The notes: generated by a model not told the origin, from the sequence alone. A DNA stretch of 64,000 bases from Pseudomonas kairouanensis (GCF_004682055.1 NZ_QUZU01000003.1:124001-188000), one strand, 5' to 3'; positions 1 to 9,108 are shown, counted from the first letter of the stretch. Program-made: numbers and translations.

Positions 1-681
1 AAGACCCTCTCACCCATCGACCCGGCCACTGTCGCCCAAGCCACCGCGTTCAGCGTGCCCGAGCAAAAAACCGTGAAGGCCCGCAATGTGTTTGCGGTGA
101 TCTTCTCCGGTACCTATAGCGCCGGCACCTTGCTGCTGTGGCTCACCTACTTCATGGGCCTGGTGATTGTGTACCTGCTCACCAGTTGGCTACCCACCTT
201 GATGCGCGACAGCGGTGCCAGCATGGAACAGGCCGCGTTTATCGGCGCGCTGTTCCAGTTTGGCGGCGTGTTGAGCGCCGTGGGGGTGGGTTGGGCGATG
301 GACCGGTTCAACCCCCACAAGGTTATCGGCACGTTCTACCTGCTGGCGGGGGTGTTTGCCTACGCAGTGGGGCAGAGCCTGGGCAATATCACGTTGCTGG
401 CAACCCTGGTGCTGATTGCCGGCATGTGCGTCAACGGTGCGCAATCGGCGATGCCGTCGCTGGCGGCGCGGTTCTACCCGACCCAAGGTCGGGCGACCGG
501 CGTGTCATGGATGCTGGGCATCGGCCGCTTTGGCGCAATCCTTGGTGCGTGGATGGGCGCTACGTTGCTGGGCCTGGGCTGGAATTTCGAGCAGGTGCTG
601 ACGGCACTGGTGATTCCGGCGGCGTTGGCCACGGCGGCCGTGCTGATCAAAGGCATGGTCAGTCACGCCGATGCCACTTGA
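1..681 (+). CDS. pcaK: 4-hydroxybenzoate/protocatechuate MFS transporter PcaK, C-terminal part
   Basis: The reading frame is open from the first base of the window, so the N-terminal half of the gene lies outside; 226 residues are visible. They contain about six hydrophobic segments and the MFS half-repeat loop GWAMDRFNPHKVIG. This fits the C-terminal half of an aromatic acid:H+ symporter (AAHS) family permease. The name rests on its position directly before the pca genes on the same strand: PcaK imports 4-hydroxybenzoate or protocatechuate across the inner membrane. The GTG at 55 is an internal codon, not the start. Another AAHS member (benzoate or vanillate type) cannot be excluded without the N-terminus. 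Confidence 0.75.
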   Translation, partial: KTLSPIDPATVAQATAFSVPEQKTVKARNVFAVIFSGTYSAGTLLLWLTYFMGLVIVYLLTSWLPTLMRDSGASMEQAAFIGALFQFGGVLSAVGVGWAMDRFNPHKVIGTFYLLAGVFAYAVGQSLGNITLLATLVLIAGMCVNGAQSAMPSLAARFYPTQGRATGVSWMLGIGRFGAILGAWMGATLLGLGWNFEQVLTALVIPAALATAAVLIKGMVSHADAT

Positions 682-729
682 GGCCAGGTACAGGTAAGGC
701 GTGTGGAAGCGAAGTTGGGGGAACATTGC

Positions 730-761
730 GTTCGATAATCGAACACTGAGTCGATTATCGG
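730..761 (+). promoter_or_regulatory. PcaR-type operator pair upstream of pcaI
   Basis: GTTCGATAATCGAAC at 730-744 is a near-perfect palindrome. A second related copy, GTCGATTATCGG, lies at 750-761. From established knowledge, the IclR-family activator PcaR of P. putida binds repeats of this GTTCGATAATCG type at the pcaI promoter in response to beta-ketoadipate. The pair lies about 90 bp before the pcaI start. No pcaR gene is inside the window; it is probably just upstream. Confidence 0.75.
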
Positions 762-849
762 ATTGTTTGGCCCATTACCCCCGCTTAACCTTCAAGGCAT
801 CGCGGCGCCCCCCGGCGCCACTTTCGATCCACACCGGGAGCCTGACCCC

Positions 850-1710
850 ATGGCTGAAATCCTCGCGCTGCGTGATGCGGTAAAGCACTTCGTGAACGAC
901 GGCGATACCGTTGCGCTGGAAGGCTTCACCCACCTGATCCCTGCGGCAGCGGGTCATGAAATCATTCGTCAGGGCAAGAAAGACCTGACGCTGGTGCGTA
1001 TGACTCCCGACCTGGTCTACGACCAGTTGATCGGTGCCGGCTGCGCCCGCAAGTTGATTTTCTCCTGGGGCGGTAACCCAGGCGTGGGTTCCCTGCATCG
1101 CCTGCGTGATGCGGTCGAGAAGCACTGGCCGCAACCGCTGGAGATCGAAGAACACAGCCACGCCGACCTGGCCAATGCCTATGTTGCCGGTGCCTCCGGT
1201 TTGCCGTTCGCGGTGTTGCGTGCCTACGCCGGCTCCGACCTGCCTAAGGTCAACCCGCTGATCAAGACCCTAACGTGCCCGTTTACCGGCGAAGTGCTGG
1301 CGGCGGTGCCCTCGGTGCGCCCGGACGTCACCGTGATCCATGCGCAAAAGGCCGACCGCAAGGGCAACGTGTTGCTGTGGGGCATCCTTGGCGTGCAGAA
1401 GGAAGCGGCCCTGGCGGCCAAGCGTTGCATCGTCACCGTCGAAGAAATCGTCGATGACTTGAATGCACCCATGAACAGCTGCGTGCTGCCGACCTGGGCC
1501 CTGACTGCGGTGTGCCATGTGCCCGGTGGCGCACACCCGTCCTACGCCCACGGCTACAACGAACGGGATAACCGCTTCTACCAGGCGTGGGACCCCATCG
1601 CCCGCGACCGTGGGACCTTTACCGCCTGGATCGACGAATACATCCACGGCACCGCTGACTTCAGTGAATTCCAGGCCAAGCTGGCCACCGCACAGGGGGC
1701 CCGGTCATGA
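850..1710 (+). CDS. pcaI: 3-oxoadipate CoA-transferase subunit A (PcaI/CatI type)
   Basis: Subunit A of the transferase that moves CoA from succinyl-CoA to 3-oxoadipate, the penultimate step of the beta-ketoadipate pathway. The 286-residue product has the glycine-rich GFTHLIPAA segment near its N-terminus and the family I CoA-transferase fold pattern. I chose ATG 850 because GGGAG precedes it at 836-840; the upstream in-frame extension has no homology-like sequence and runs across the operator. At 286 aa it is clearly longer than the roughly 230-aa PcaI of P. putida and matches the CatI/glutaconate-CoA-transferase-like type. Its end overlaps pcaJ by 4 bases, so the two are translationally coupled. 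Confidence 0.9.
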   Translation: MAEILALRDAVKHFVNDGDTVALEGFTHLIPAAAGHEIIRQGKKDLTLVRMTPDLVYDQLIGAGCARKLIFSWGGNPGVGSLHRLRDAVEKHWPQPLEIEEHSHADLANAYVAGASGLPFAVLRAYAGSDLPKVNPLIKTLTCPFTGEVLAAVPSVRPDVTVIHAQKADRKGNVLLWGILGVQKEAALAAKRCIVTVEEIVDDLNAPMNSCVLPTWALTAVCHVPGGAHPSYAHGYNERDNRFYQAWDPIARDRGTFTAWIDEYIHGTADFSEFQAKLATAQGARS

Positions 1711-2486
1711 CGTACTCCACCAACGAAATGATGACCGTGGCCGCCGCGCGCCGCCTCAAGAATGGCGCAGTCTGCTTTGTGGGCATCGGCCTGCCGTCCA
1801 AGGCCGCCAACCTGGCGCGCCTCACATCGTCGCCGGACGTGGTGCTGATCTACGAGTCCGGCCCCATTGGCGCCAAGCCATCGGTACTGCCGCTGTCCAT
1901 CGGGGATGGCGAGCTGGCGGAAACTGCCGACACGGTGGTGCCCACCGCTGAGATTTTCCGCTACTGGCTGCAAGGCGGGCGCATCGACGTGGGGTTCCTC
2001 GGCGCCGCCCAGGTCGACCGTTTCGGCAATATCAACACCACCGTGGTCGGTGATTACCACCAGCCCAACGTGCGCTTGCCGGGTGCCGGTGGCGCGCCGG
2101 AAATTGCCGGCTCGGCCAAGAGCGTGTTGATCATCCTCAAGCAGTCCGCCCGTTCGTTTGTGGACAGGCTGGACTTCATCACGTCGGTCGGCCATGGCGA
2201 GGGCGGCGATTCGCGCAAGCGCCTCGGCCTTCCGGGCGCAGGTCCCGTAGGGATTATTACCGACCTGTGCATCATGGAGCCGGAAGAGGGCACCCATGAA
2301 TTCGTGGTCACCGCGCTGCACCCCGGCGTGACCCGTGAACAGGTGGTGGCGGCCACCGGTTGGGCAATTCGTTTTGCCGACCAGGTCGACACCACTGCCG
2401 AACCCACTGATGCAGAGCTGACCGCTCTGCGCGACCTTGAAGCCCGTACGGCGGCGGCCCATGGCCAAGCGCCGGGAGAAGCCTGA
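1707..2486 (+). CDS. pcaJ: 3-oxoadipate CoA-transferase subunit B (PcaJ/CatJ type)
   Basis: Partner of the preceding subunit A; 259 residues. The segment LIYESGPIGA places a glutamate at residue 50, the position of the catalytic Glu that forms the acyl-CoA thioester in family I CoA-transferase B subunits. The next segment (LPLSIGDGELAETAD) and the DRFGNINTT stretch are typical of CatJ/GctB-like proteins. It begins inside the last codons of pcaI (ATGA overlap), and its stop overlaps the pcaF start by one base, so I-J-F form one tight transcription unit. The substrate is inferred from the operon; a glutaconate-type transferase would look similar in isolation. Confidence 0.9.
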   Translation: MTYSTNEMMTVAAARRLKNGAVCFVGIGLPSKAANLARLTSSPDVVLIYESGPIGAKPSVLPLSIGDGELAETADTVVPTAEIFRYWLQGGRIDVGFLGAAQVDRFGNINTTVVGDYHQPNVRLPGAGGAPEIAGSAKSVLIILKQSARSFVDRLDFITSVGHGEGGDSRKRLGLPGAGPVGIITDLCIMEPEEGTHEFVVTALHPGVTREQVVAATGWAIRFADQVDTTAEPTDAELTALRDLEARTAAAHGQAPGEA

Positions 2487-3688
2487 TGCGTGAAGTATTT
2501 ATCTGTGATGCCATTCGTACCCCCATCGGCCGTTTCGGCGGTGGCCTGTCCACCGTGCGCGCCGATGACCTGGCGGCATTGCCGATCAAAGCCTTGATCG
2601 AACGTAACCCTGGAGTGGACTGGAGCGCGGTGGATGAAGTGTTCTTCGGCTGCGCCAACCAGGCGGGCGAAGACAACCGCAACGTCGCACGCATGGCACT
2701 GTTGCTGGCGGGCCTGCCCGAAAGCATTCCCGGCGTGACCCTCAACCGTCTGTGCGCCTCGGGCATGGACGCCATCGGTACGGCCTTCCGCGCCATTGCC
2801 AGCGGTGAAATGGAGCTGGCGATTGCCGGTGGCGTCGAGTCGATGTCCCGCGCGCCGTTCGTGATGGGCAAGGCTGATGCGGCGTTCTCGCGCAACATGA
2901 AGCTGGAAGACACCACCATCGGCTGGCGTTTTATCAACCCGTTGATGAAGGCCCAGTACGGCGTGGATGCCATGCCACAGACCGCCGACAACGTTGCCGA
3001 TGACTACAACGTGTCCCGCGCCGACCAGGACGCCTTCGCCCTGCGTAGCCAGCAACGCACTGCCGCCGCCCAAGCTGCCGGGTATTTCGCCGAGGAAATC
3101 GTGCCAGTGCGCGTCGCCCATAAAAAAGGCGAGACCGTGGTCGAGCATGATGAACACCCACGGGCCGACACCACCCTGGAAGCCCTGACCAAACTCAAGC
3201 CGGTCAACGGCCCGGACAAAACCGTTACCGCCGGCAATGCCTCGGGCGTGAATGACGGTGCGGCGGCACTGATCCTGGCGTCTGCCGAAGCGGTCAAGAA
3301 ACATGGCCTTACTGCCCGCGCTCGCGTATTGGGCATGGCCAGCGCCGGTGTGGCGCCGCGTGTAATGGGCATCGGCCCGGTGCCGGCGGTACGCAAACTG
3401 GTGGAGCGCCTGGGCCTGGCCGTTACCGACTTTGATGTGATCGAACTCAACGAAGCCTTCGCCAGCCAAGGCCTGGCCGTGCTGCGTGAACTGGGCATCG
3501 CCGACGACGCCCCGCAGGTCAACCCCAACGGTGGCGCCATTGCCCTCGGCCATCCCCTGGGCATGAGTGGCGCGCGGCTGGTGCTGACGGCCCTGCATCA
3601 ACTGGAAAAAACCGGCGGCAGCAAAGGCCTGGCGACCATGTGCGTGGGCGTCGGCCAAGGCTTGGCCCTGGCGATTGAACGTATCTAA
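2486..3688 (+). CDS. pcaF: 3-oxoadipyl-CoA thiolase PcaF
   Basis: Cleaves 3-oxoadipyl-CoA with CoA to succinyl-CoA and acetyl-CoA, ending the pathway. The 400-residue length is usual for thiolases. The acylated cysteine is Cys90 in [11 protein letters not shown]. The C-terminal motifs [16 protein letters not shown] (active-site His) and [10 protein letters not shown] (second Cys) are intact. The thiolase signature NEAFASQ is also present. Context with pcaIJ distinguishes it from acetoacetyl-CoA thiolase (PhaA/AtoB). It is followed after 17 bases by pcaH. Confidence 0.95.
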   Translation: MREVFICDAIRTPIGRFGGGLSTVRADDLAALPIKALIERNPGVDWSAVDEVFFGCANQAGEDNRNVARMALLLAGLPESIPGVTLNRLCASGMDAIGTAFRAIASGEMELAIAGGVESMSRAPFVMGKADAAFSRNMKLEDTTIGWRFINPLMKAQYGVDAMPQTADNVADDYNVSRADQDAFALRSQQRTAAAQAAGYFAEEIVPVRVAHKKGETVVEHDEHPRADTTLEALTKLKPVNGPDKTVTAGNASGVNDGAAALILASAEAVKKHGLTARARVLGMASAGVAPRVMGIGPVPAVRKLVERLGLAVTDFDVIELNEAFASQGLAVLRELGIADDAPQVNPNGGAIALGHPLGMSGARLVLTALHQLEKTGGSKGLATMCVGVGQGLALAIERI

Positions 3689-3705
3689 TAAGAGAGGACT
3701 GCACC

Positions 3706-4410
3706 ATGAGTGACAAGCCTGGATACCGGCGCCCGCAAGCGGGCACTCAACCTGATTACCTGCACCCGGCCTATCAGTCGACGAACCTGCGTTCGCCGTC
3801 CCAGCCGTTGGTGTTCCTGCCCCATTCCCTGTCCGAAATTACCGGCCCGACGGTGGGCGCCGAGCGGGTCAACGAGAAGGACAATGACCTCACCGCCCAG
3901 CATGAAGGCGAGCCCCAGGGCGAACGCATTATCGTGCATGGCCGTGTCCTCGACGAAAACGGCCTGCCAGTGCCGGGGATTCTGGTGGAGATCTGGCAGG
4001 CCAACGCCGCCGGCCGCTACAACCACAAGCGCGACCTGCATGATGCACCGCTGGACCCAAATTTCACCGGCACCGGTCGCACCGTCACCGACGCCGAGGG
4101 TTGGTACCAGTTCCAGACCATCAAGCCTGGCGCCTACCCCTGGGGCAACCACCACAACGCGTGGCGCCCGGCCCATATCCACTTTTCGCTGTTCGGCCCC
4201 AGCGTGCTCACGCGGCTGGTGACGCAGATGTACTTCCCCGGTGACCCGCTGTTGCAGTACGACCCGATCTACAACTGCGTGCCCGATACCCGCGCCAAGG
4301 AGCGTTTGATCGCCAGTTTCGATCTGGAAAAAACCATTCCTTCCTATGCCCTCGGCTACCGCTGGGACATCGTCCTGCGCGGCCGCGACGCCACGCCGAT
4401 GGAGAAATGA
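3706..4410 (+). CDS. pcaH: Protocatechuate 3,4-dioxygenase beta subunit PcaH
   Basis: Iron-bearing subunit of the intradiol ring-cleaving dioxygenase that converts protocatechuate to 3-carboxy-cis,cis-muconate. The 234-residue product has the N-terminal beta-subunit region, the intradiol signature around LVEIWQANAAGRYNHKRD, and the Fe(III) ligand region YPWGNHHNAWRPAHIHFS with its Tyr and His ligands. AGAGAGGA precedes the ATG. It ends one base before the pcaG start. Its place between pcaF and pcaT is unlike P. putida and P. aeruginosa, where pcaHG are at a separate locus. Confidence 0.96.
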   Translation: MSDKPGYRRPQAGTQPDYLHPAYQSTNLRSPSQPLVFLPHSLSEITGPTVGAERVNEKDNDLTAQHEGEPQGERIIVHGRVLDENGLPVPGILVEIWQANAAGRYNHKRDLHDAPLDPNFTGTGRTVTDAEGWYQFQTIKPGAYPWGNHHNAWRPAHIHFSLFGPSVLTRLVTQMYFPGDPLLQYDPIYNCVPDTRAKERLIASFDLEKTIPSYALGYRWDIVLRGRDATPMEK

Positions 4411-4411
4411 A

Positions 4412-4978
4412 ATGACCCTCAACGCGACCACGTCCCACACCGTCGGGCCGTATTACCACATTGGCCTGACCTGGCTGAACCGCGAAGACCTGACCACCGC
4501 CGCCACCTTGGGCGAGCGCGTGGCCATCAGCGGGCAAGTGGTGGATGGCAACGGTGATGTCGTCAACGACGCCATGCTGGAAGTCTGGCAGGCCAACGCC
4601 GCCGGCAAATACGACCACCCGGAAGACGAACAGGACAAAGCCCTGGACCCCAGCTTCGAAGGCTTTGGCCGGGTGCCGGTGGATGGGGAAGGGCGGTTTC
4701 GCTTTACCACCATCAAGCCGGGTGCCGTGCCAGGCCTGAAGGGCACCACGCAGGCGCCGCACCTGGTGGTGCTGGTGTTTGCACGGGGCCTGGTAAAGCA
4801 CCTGCTGACGCGGATTTACTTTGATGGCGAGGCGCTGAATGGGAATGACCCGTTGCTGGCGTGTGTGCCTGCCGAGCGTCGCAGCACCTTGATTGCCAAG
4901 CGCGATGAGCAAGGTGTGTATCAGTGGAATGTGGTTTTGCAGGGGACTGAGCAGGAGACGGTGTTCTTCGATTATTGA
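4412..4978 (+). CDS. pcaG: Protocatechuate 3,4-dioxygenase alpha subunit PcaG
   Basis: Partner subunit of PcaH; 188 residues, starting MTLNATTSHTVGPYYHIG, the usual alpha-subunit N-terminus. It shares the LEVWQANAAGKYDHPED signature with PcaH but lacks the iron-binding His pair, as expected for the non-metal subunit. ATG 4412 follows the pcaH stop directly, with GGAG in the last pcaH codons as ribosome binding site; an upstream in-frame start inside pcaH is not needed. The gene is followed by a REP pair, which separates it from pcaT. Confidence 0.95.
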   Translation: MTLNATTSHTVGPYYHIGLTWLNREDLTTAATLGERVAISGQVVDGNGDVVNDAMLEVWQANAAGKYDHPEDEQDKALDPSFEGFGRVPVDGEGRFRFTTIKPGAVPGLKGTTQAPHLVVLVFARGLVKHLLTRIYFDGEALNGNDPLLACVPAERRSTLIAKRDEQGVYQWNVVLQGTEQETVFFDY

Positions 4979-4993
4979 GGTGGCCTTGAGGAC

Positions 4994-5068
4994 GCCATCG
5001 GGGGCAAGCCCCCTCCCACATTTTGACCGCGCCGCCTATCAAGTGTGGGAGGGGGCTTGCTCCCGATG
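4994..5068. repeat. REP pair in reversed arrangement
   Basis: Two REP elements lie in inverted orientation between pcaG and pcaT. Unlike the other pairs here, the ATCGGG/CCCGAT ends face outward and the CCCACAT ends face each other. A transcript could fold into two neighbouring hairpins that damp read-through from pcaHG into pcaTBDC. Confidence 0.8.
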
Positions 5069-5116
5069 AGGCCCTCCCAAGCAATACACATCCAAAGGTC
5101 TTGTTGCGGAACGAGC

Positions 5117-5144
5117 TTGTTGCAAAGTATGTCTAGGCTATAAC
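5117..5144 (+). promoter_or_regulatory. Candidate sigma-70 promoter for pcaTBDC
   Basis: TTGTTG at 5117-5122 and TATAAC at 5139-5144 are separated by 16 bases and lie 22 bases before the pcaT start. No PcaR-type box is visible here. Inferred from sequence only. Confidence 0.4.
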
Positions 5145-5165
5145 CGTTCCCACTGAGTAAAAACC

Positions 5166-6461
5166 ATGACAACAACAACCAGTCACTACACCGGAGAAGA
5201 ACGCCGCAAACGGATTTTTGCCATTGTCGGTGCATCCTCCGGCAACCTCGTCGAATGGTTCGACTTCTACGTCTATGCCTTCTGCGCCATTTACTTTGCC
5301 CCGGCGTTTTTTCCGTCGGACAACCCCACTGTCCAGTTGGTCAACACCGCCGGTGTATTCGCCGCCGGCTTCTTGATGCGCCCCATTGGTGGCTGGCTGT
5401 TTGGCCGGGTGGCCGACAAGCACGGGCGTAAAAACTCGATGATGATCTCGGTGCTCATGATGTGCGCCGGCTCCCTGGTCATCGCGTTCCTGCCCACTTA
5501 CAAAGACATCGGCGTCTGGGCGCCGATCCTGCTGCTGGTCGCGCGTCTGTTCCAGGGCCTGTCCGTGGGCGGCGAATACGGCACCACCGCCACCTACATG
5601 AGTGAAGTGGCGCTCAAGGGCCAGCGCGGGTTCTTCGCCTCGTTCCAATACGTGACCCTGATCGGCGGGCAATTGCTGGCAGTGCTGGTAGTGGTGATCC
5701 TGCAACAGGTCCTCAGCGAAGAAGAACTGCGGGCCTGGGGCTGGCGCATTCCATTTGTGATCGGCGCCATTGCGGCGGTGATCTCCCTGTTGCTGCGTCG
5801 CACCCTCAAGGAAACCACCAGCAAGGAAATGCGCGAAGACAAGGACGCCGGCAGCATTGCCGCGCTGTTTCGCGACCACAAGGCGGCGTTCATCACGGTG
5901 CTGGGCTACACCGCCGGTGGCTCGCTGATTTTCTACACCTTTACCACCTACATGCAGAAGTACCTGGTCAACACCGTGGGCATGCACGCCAAGACCTCCA
6001 GTTACATCATGACTGGCGCGCTGTTCCTTTATATGTGCATGCAGCCGGTGTTCGGCATGCTGGCGGACAAGATCGGCCGCCGTAACTCGATGCTGTGGTT
6101 CGCTGGCCTGGGGACGCTGTTCACGGTGCCGATCCTGCTGACCCTCAAAACCGTCAGCAGCCCGTTCCTGGCCTTTGTGCTGATCACCCTGGCCTTGGCG
6201 ATTGTGAGCTTCTACACCTCCATCAGCGGCCTGGTGAAAGCCGAAATGTTTCCGCCTCAGGTGCGCGCCCTGGGTGTGGGCCTGGCGTATGCGGTGGCCA
6301 ACGCGGTCTTTGGCGGCTCGGCGGAATTCGTTGCGCTGAGCCTCAAATCCATCGGCTTGGAAAACAGTTTCTATTGGTATGTCACGGCGATGATGGCAAT
6401 CGCTTTCCTGTTCAGCTTGCGCTTGCCGAAACAGGCGGCGTATTTGCACCACGATCTGTAA
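5166..6461 (+). CDS. pcaT: MFS dicarboxylate/3-oxoadipate transporter PcaT
   Basis: A 431-residue inner-membrane permease of the metabolite:H+ symporter (MHS) branch of the MFS. The N-terminal signature [13 protein letters not shown] and the loop [13 protein letters not shown] are typical, and twelve hydrophobic segments can be read. Family relatives include KgtP (2-oxoglutarate) and PcaT, proposed to carry beta-ketoadipate. The pca context favours PcaT. ATG 5166 is preceded by CTGAG about 10 bases upstream. It is the first gene of the downstream block T-B-D-C, 9 bases before pcaB. Confidence 0.88.
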   Translation: MTTTTSHYTGEERRKRIFAIVGASSGNLVEWFDFYVYAFCAIYFAPAFFPSDNPTVQLVNTAGVFAAGFLMRPIGGWLFGRVADKHGRKNSMMISVLMMCAGSLVIAFLPTYKDIGVWAPILLLVARLFQGLSVGGEYGTTATYMSEVALKGQRGFFASFQYVTLIGGQLLAVLVVVILQQVLSEEELRAWGWRIPFVIGAIAAVISLLLRRTLKETTSKEMREDKDAGSIAALFRDHKAAFITVLGYTAGGSLIFYTFTTYMQKYLVNTVGMHAKTSSYIMTGALFLYMCMQPVFGMLADKIGRRNSMLWFAGLGTLFTVPILLTLKTVSSPFLAFVLITLALAIVSFYTSISGLVKAEMFPPQVRALGVGLAYAVANAVFGGSAEFVALSLKSIGLENSFYWYVTAMMAIAFLFSLRLPKQAAYLHHDL

Positions 6462-6470
6462 GGGACGGTT

Positions 6471-7826
6471 ATGACGCTGCGCACGAGCAACCAATTGTTC
6501 GACGCTTACTTCACGGCGGACAGCATGGCCGAGGTGTTCTGCGACCAGGGACGCCTGCAGGGCATGCTGGATTTCGAAGCGGGCCTGGCCCGCGCCGAGG
6601 CTCGGGTTGGGTTGATACCCCAGGCCGCCGTGGCGCCGATTGCCCAGGCCTGCCTGGCCTCGCTGTATGACGTGGACGCCCTGGGCGTGGCGATTGCCAC
6701 GGCGGGGAATTCGGCGATTCCATTGGTCAAGGCCCTGGGCAAGTTGATCGCCAGCGAAGATGCCGAGGCCGAGCGCTATGTGCACCTGGGCGCTACCAGC
6801 CAGGATGTGATGGACACCGGGTTGGTACTACAACTGCGGCGGGCATTGGAATTGATTGAAACCGACCTGACGCGGCTGGGCGATATTCTTGCCGCCCAGG
6901 CCCAGCGTTACGCCGCAGTCCCGTTGGCGGGGCGTACTTGGTTGCAGCATGCGACGCCGGTCACGCTGGGGATGAAGATCGCCGGTTGGCTGGGGGCGGT
7001 GACCCGCAACCGACAGCGCCTTGCCGAACTGAAACCGCGCCTGCTGGTGCTGCAATTGGGCGGTGCGTCCGGCACCTTGGCGGCTCTCGGCGAGCAGGCG
7101 ATGCCAGTGGCCGAAGCCTTGGCCGCAGAGTTGCAACTGGCCTTGCCCGAACAGCCCTGGCACACCCAACGGGATCGCCTGGTGGAGTGTGCCAGCGTCC
7201 TCGGTTTGATCGCCGGCAGCCTCGGTAAGTTGGGGCGTGACCTCAGCCTGTTGATGCAGACCGAAGCGGCCGAAGTCTTTGAACCGTCGGCACCGGGCAA
7301 GGGTGGTTCGTCCACCATGCCCCACAAACGCAACCCGGTGGGCGCTGCGGTGCTGATCAGCGCTGCGACCCGAGTCCCGGGCCTGGTGGCGACGATGTTC
7401 AGCGCCATGCCCCAGGAACACGAGCGCAGCCTGGGCCTGTGGCATGCCGAATGGGAAACCCTGCCGCAGATTTTCCGCCTGGTATCCGGTGCGTTGCAGC
7501 AGGCCTTGCTGGTGAGCGAAGGCTTGGAAGTGGACGCCGAACGCATGGGCCGCAACCTCGACCTGACCCAGGGCCTGGTATTGGCCGAAGCGGTGAGCAT
7601 CGTGCTGGCCCAGCGTCTGGGGCGCGAGACGGCGCATCATCTGCTGGAGCAGTGCTGCAAACGGGCCGTTGCCGAGGAGCGCCACCTGCGTGCGGTCTTG
7701 GCGGATGAACCGCACATCACGGCCGAGTTGTCCGCCGCAGAACTTGACCACCTGCTTGACCCGGCCCATTACCTGGGCCAGGCCCAAACCTGGGTCAGCC
7801 GCGCTGTTACCGAACACTTTGCTTAA
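6471..7826 (+). CDS. pcaB: 3-carboxy-cis,cis-muconate cycloisomerase PcaB
   Basis: Converts 3-carboxy-cis,cis-muconate to 4-carboxymuconolactone. The 451-residue cytoplasmic enzyme belongs to the fumarase/aspartase superfamily: GATSQDVMDTGL, the ARTWLQHATPVTLG-like region and the signature GKGGSSTMPHKRNP (about residues 275-288, with the catalytic flexible-loop Ser) are all present. It lies 9 bases after pcaT and 10 bases before pcaD. Class II cycloisomerase function fits its position between the dioxygenase and pcaC/pcaD. Confidence 0.95.
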   Translation: MTLRTSNQLFDAYFTADSMAEVFCDQGRLQGMLDFEAGLARAEARVGLIPQAAVAPIAQACLASLYDVDALGVAIATAGNSAIPLVKALGKLIASEDAEAERYVHLGATSQDVMDTGLVLQLRRALELIETDLTRLGDILAAQAQRYAAVPLAGRTWLQHATPVTLGMKIAGWLGAVTRNRQRLAELKPRLLVLQLGGASGTLAALGEQAMPVAEALAAELQLALPEQPWHTQRDRLVECASVLGLIAGSLGKLGRDLSLLMQTEAAEVFEPSAPGKGGSSTMPHKRNPVGAAVLISAATRVPGLVATMFSAMPQEHERSLGLWHAEWETLPQIFRLVSGALQQALLVSEGLEVDAERMGRNLDLTQGLVLAEAVSIVLAQRLGRETAHHLLEQCCKRAVAEERHLRAVLADEPHITAELSAAELDHLLDPAHYLGQAQTWVSRAVTEHFA

Positions 7827-7836
7827 GGAGAAACCC

Positions 7837-8628
7837 GTGGCTTTTGTACAACTCGCCGATGGCGAACTGCATTACCAACTGGACGGTCCGGTCGACGCGC
7901 CGGTATTGGTGCTGTCCAACTCGTTGGGCACCGACCTGCATATGTGGGACATCCAGATCCCGGCGTTCACCGAGCATTTTCGCGTGCTGCGCGTGGATAC
8001 CCGTGGCCATGGCAAATCCCTGGTCACCGAGGGGCCTTACAGCATCGAGCAATTGGGCCGCGACGTGATCGCGCTCTTGGATGCGTTGCAGATCCCGCGT
8101 GCGCATTTTTGCGGGCTGTCCATGGGCGGCTTGATCGGCCAGTGGCTGGGTGTCCACGCCGGTGAGCGCCTGCAGCGGCTGGTGGTGTGCAACACCGCCG
8201 CCAAGATCGGCACGCCAGAGATCTGGAACCCGCGTATCGAGATGGTCCTGCGCGATGGCGCGGCGGCGATGGTGGCGTTGCGCGATGCGTCGATAGCGCG
8301 CTGGTTTACCGCCGATTTTGCCGCAGCCAACCCGCACCAGGCCCGGCAGATTACCGACATGCTCGCCGCCACATCGCCCCAAGGGTACGCCGCCAACTGC
8401 GCCGCCGTGCGGGACGCGGACTTTCGTGCGCAATTGGCCTCGATCAAAGTGCCGACCCTGGTCATTGCCGGCACCGAAGACGCAGTCACACCGCCTGAAG
8501 GCAGCCACTTTATCCAGAACCATGTACAGGGTGCCGAATACGCCGAGTTCTATGCGGCGCACCTGTCCAATGTGCAGGCCGGTGCTGCGTTCAGTGATCG
8601 GGTGATCGAATTTTTGCTGGCCCGCTGA
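7837..8628 (+). CDS. pcaD: 3-oxoadipate enol-lactonase PcaD
   Basis: Alpha/beta-hydrolase that opens 3-oxoadipate enol-lactone to 3-oxoadipate. The start is GTG 7837, seven bases after AAGGAG at 7825-7830; reading from an ATG inside pcaB would add 56 unrelated residues. The 263-residue product has the oxyanion-hole region SNSLGTDLHMWD, the nucleophile elbow CGLSMGG with Ser near residue 95, an Asp in GTEDAVTP, and the C-terminal His in AAHLSN. It is a separate protein from PcaC, not a PcaL-type fusion. Confidence 0.95.
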   Translation: MAFVQLADGELHYQLDGPVDAPVLVLSNSLGTDLHMWDIQIPAFTEHFRVLRVDTRGHGKSLVTEGPYSIEQLGRDVIALLDALQIPRAHFCGLSMGGLIGQWLGVHAGERLQRLVVCNTAAKIGTPEIWNPRIEMVLRDGAAAMVALRDASIARWFTADFAAANPHQARQITDMLAATSPQGYAANCAAVRDADFRAQLASIKVPTLVIAGTEDAVTPPEGSHFIQNHVQGAEYAEFYAAHLSNVQAGAAFSDRVIEFLLAR

Positions 8629-8639
8629 GGAGCTTTTTC

Positions 8640-9038
8640 GTGGACGAGACACAACGTTATGCCGAAGGCCTGCAGGTGCGCCGCGAAGTGCTGGGCGATG
8701 CCCATGTCGACCGCAGCCTCAATGCCCTGACCGAGTTCAACAGCGAGTTCCAGGAAATGATCACCCGCCACGCCTGGGGTGATATCTGGACCCGTCCGGG
8801 CTTGCCCCGGCACACGCGCAGCCTGATCACCATTGCGATGTTGATCGGCATGAACCGCACGGACGAGCTGAAGCTGCACCTGCGCGCTGCCGCCAGCAAT
8901 GGGGTGACCCGTGCCGAGATCAAGGAGGTGCTGATGCAAAGTGCGATCTACTGCGGGATCCCGGCGGCGAATGCGACGTTTCACTTGGCCGAATCGGTGT
9001 GGGATGAGTTGGGTGTGGAGTCGCGCCAGCAATCCTGA
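8640..9038 (+). CDS. pcaC: 4-carboxymuconolactone decarboxylase PcaC
   Basis: Decarboxylates 4-carboxymuconolactone to 3-oxoadipate enol-lactone, the step before PcaD. The 132-residue product is full length for the CMD family; the conserved core runs from about residue 35 (GDIWTRPGLPRHTRSL) through the helix ending in QSAIYCGIPAAN. The start is GTG 8640, with GAGGAG 7-12 bases upstream overlapping the pcaD stop. It is the last gene of the pca cluster and faces the deacetylase gene across a REP-like hairpin. Confidence 0.95.
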   Translation: MDETQRYAEGLQVRREVLGDAHVDRSLNALTEFNSEFQEMITRHAWGDIWTRPGLPRHTRSLITIAMLIGMNRTDELKLHLRAAASNGVTRAEIKEVLMQSAIYCGIPAANATFHLAESVWDELGVESRQQS

Positions 9039-9054
9039 TCCTGAAACATAGTCA

Positions 9055-9086
9055 AATGGGGGAGGGGGCTTGCCCCCTCCCACATT
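9055..9086. repeat. Single REP-like hairpin between convergent genes
   Basis: One palindromic unit, GGGAGGGGGCTTGCCCCCTCCC, trimmed here as the stem GGGAGGGGGC with loop TT and its complement, lies between the ends of pcaC and the deacetylase gene. It is probably a solo REP derivative and may act as a bidirectional transcription stop. Confidence 0.6.
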
Positions 9087-9108
9087 GGATCTTCATATGG
9101 CTTAAGAG

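Noticed and set aside
5133..6785. A 550-codon minus-strand frame opposite pcaT
   Set aside because: Low-complexity His/Gln/Gly-rich translation without motifs; pcaT on the plus strand is unmistakable.
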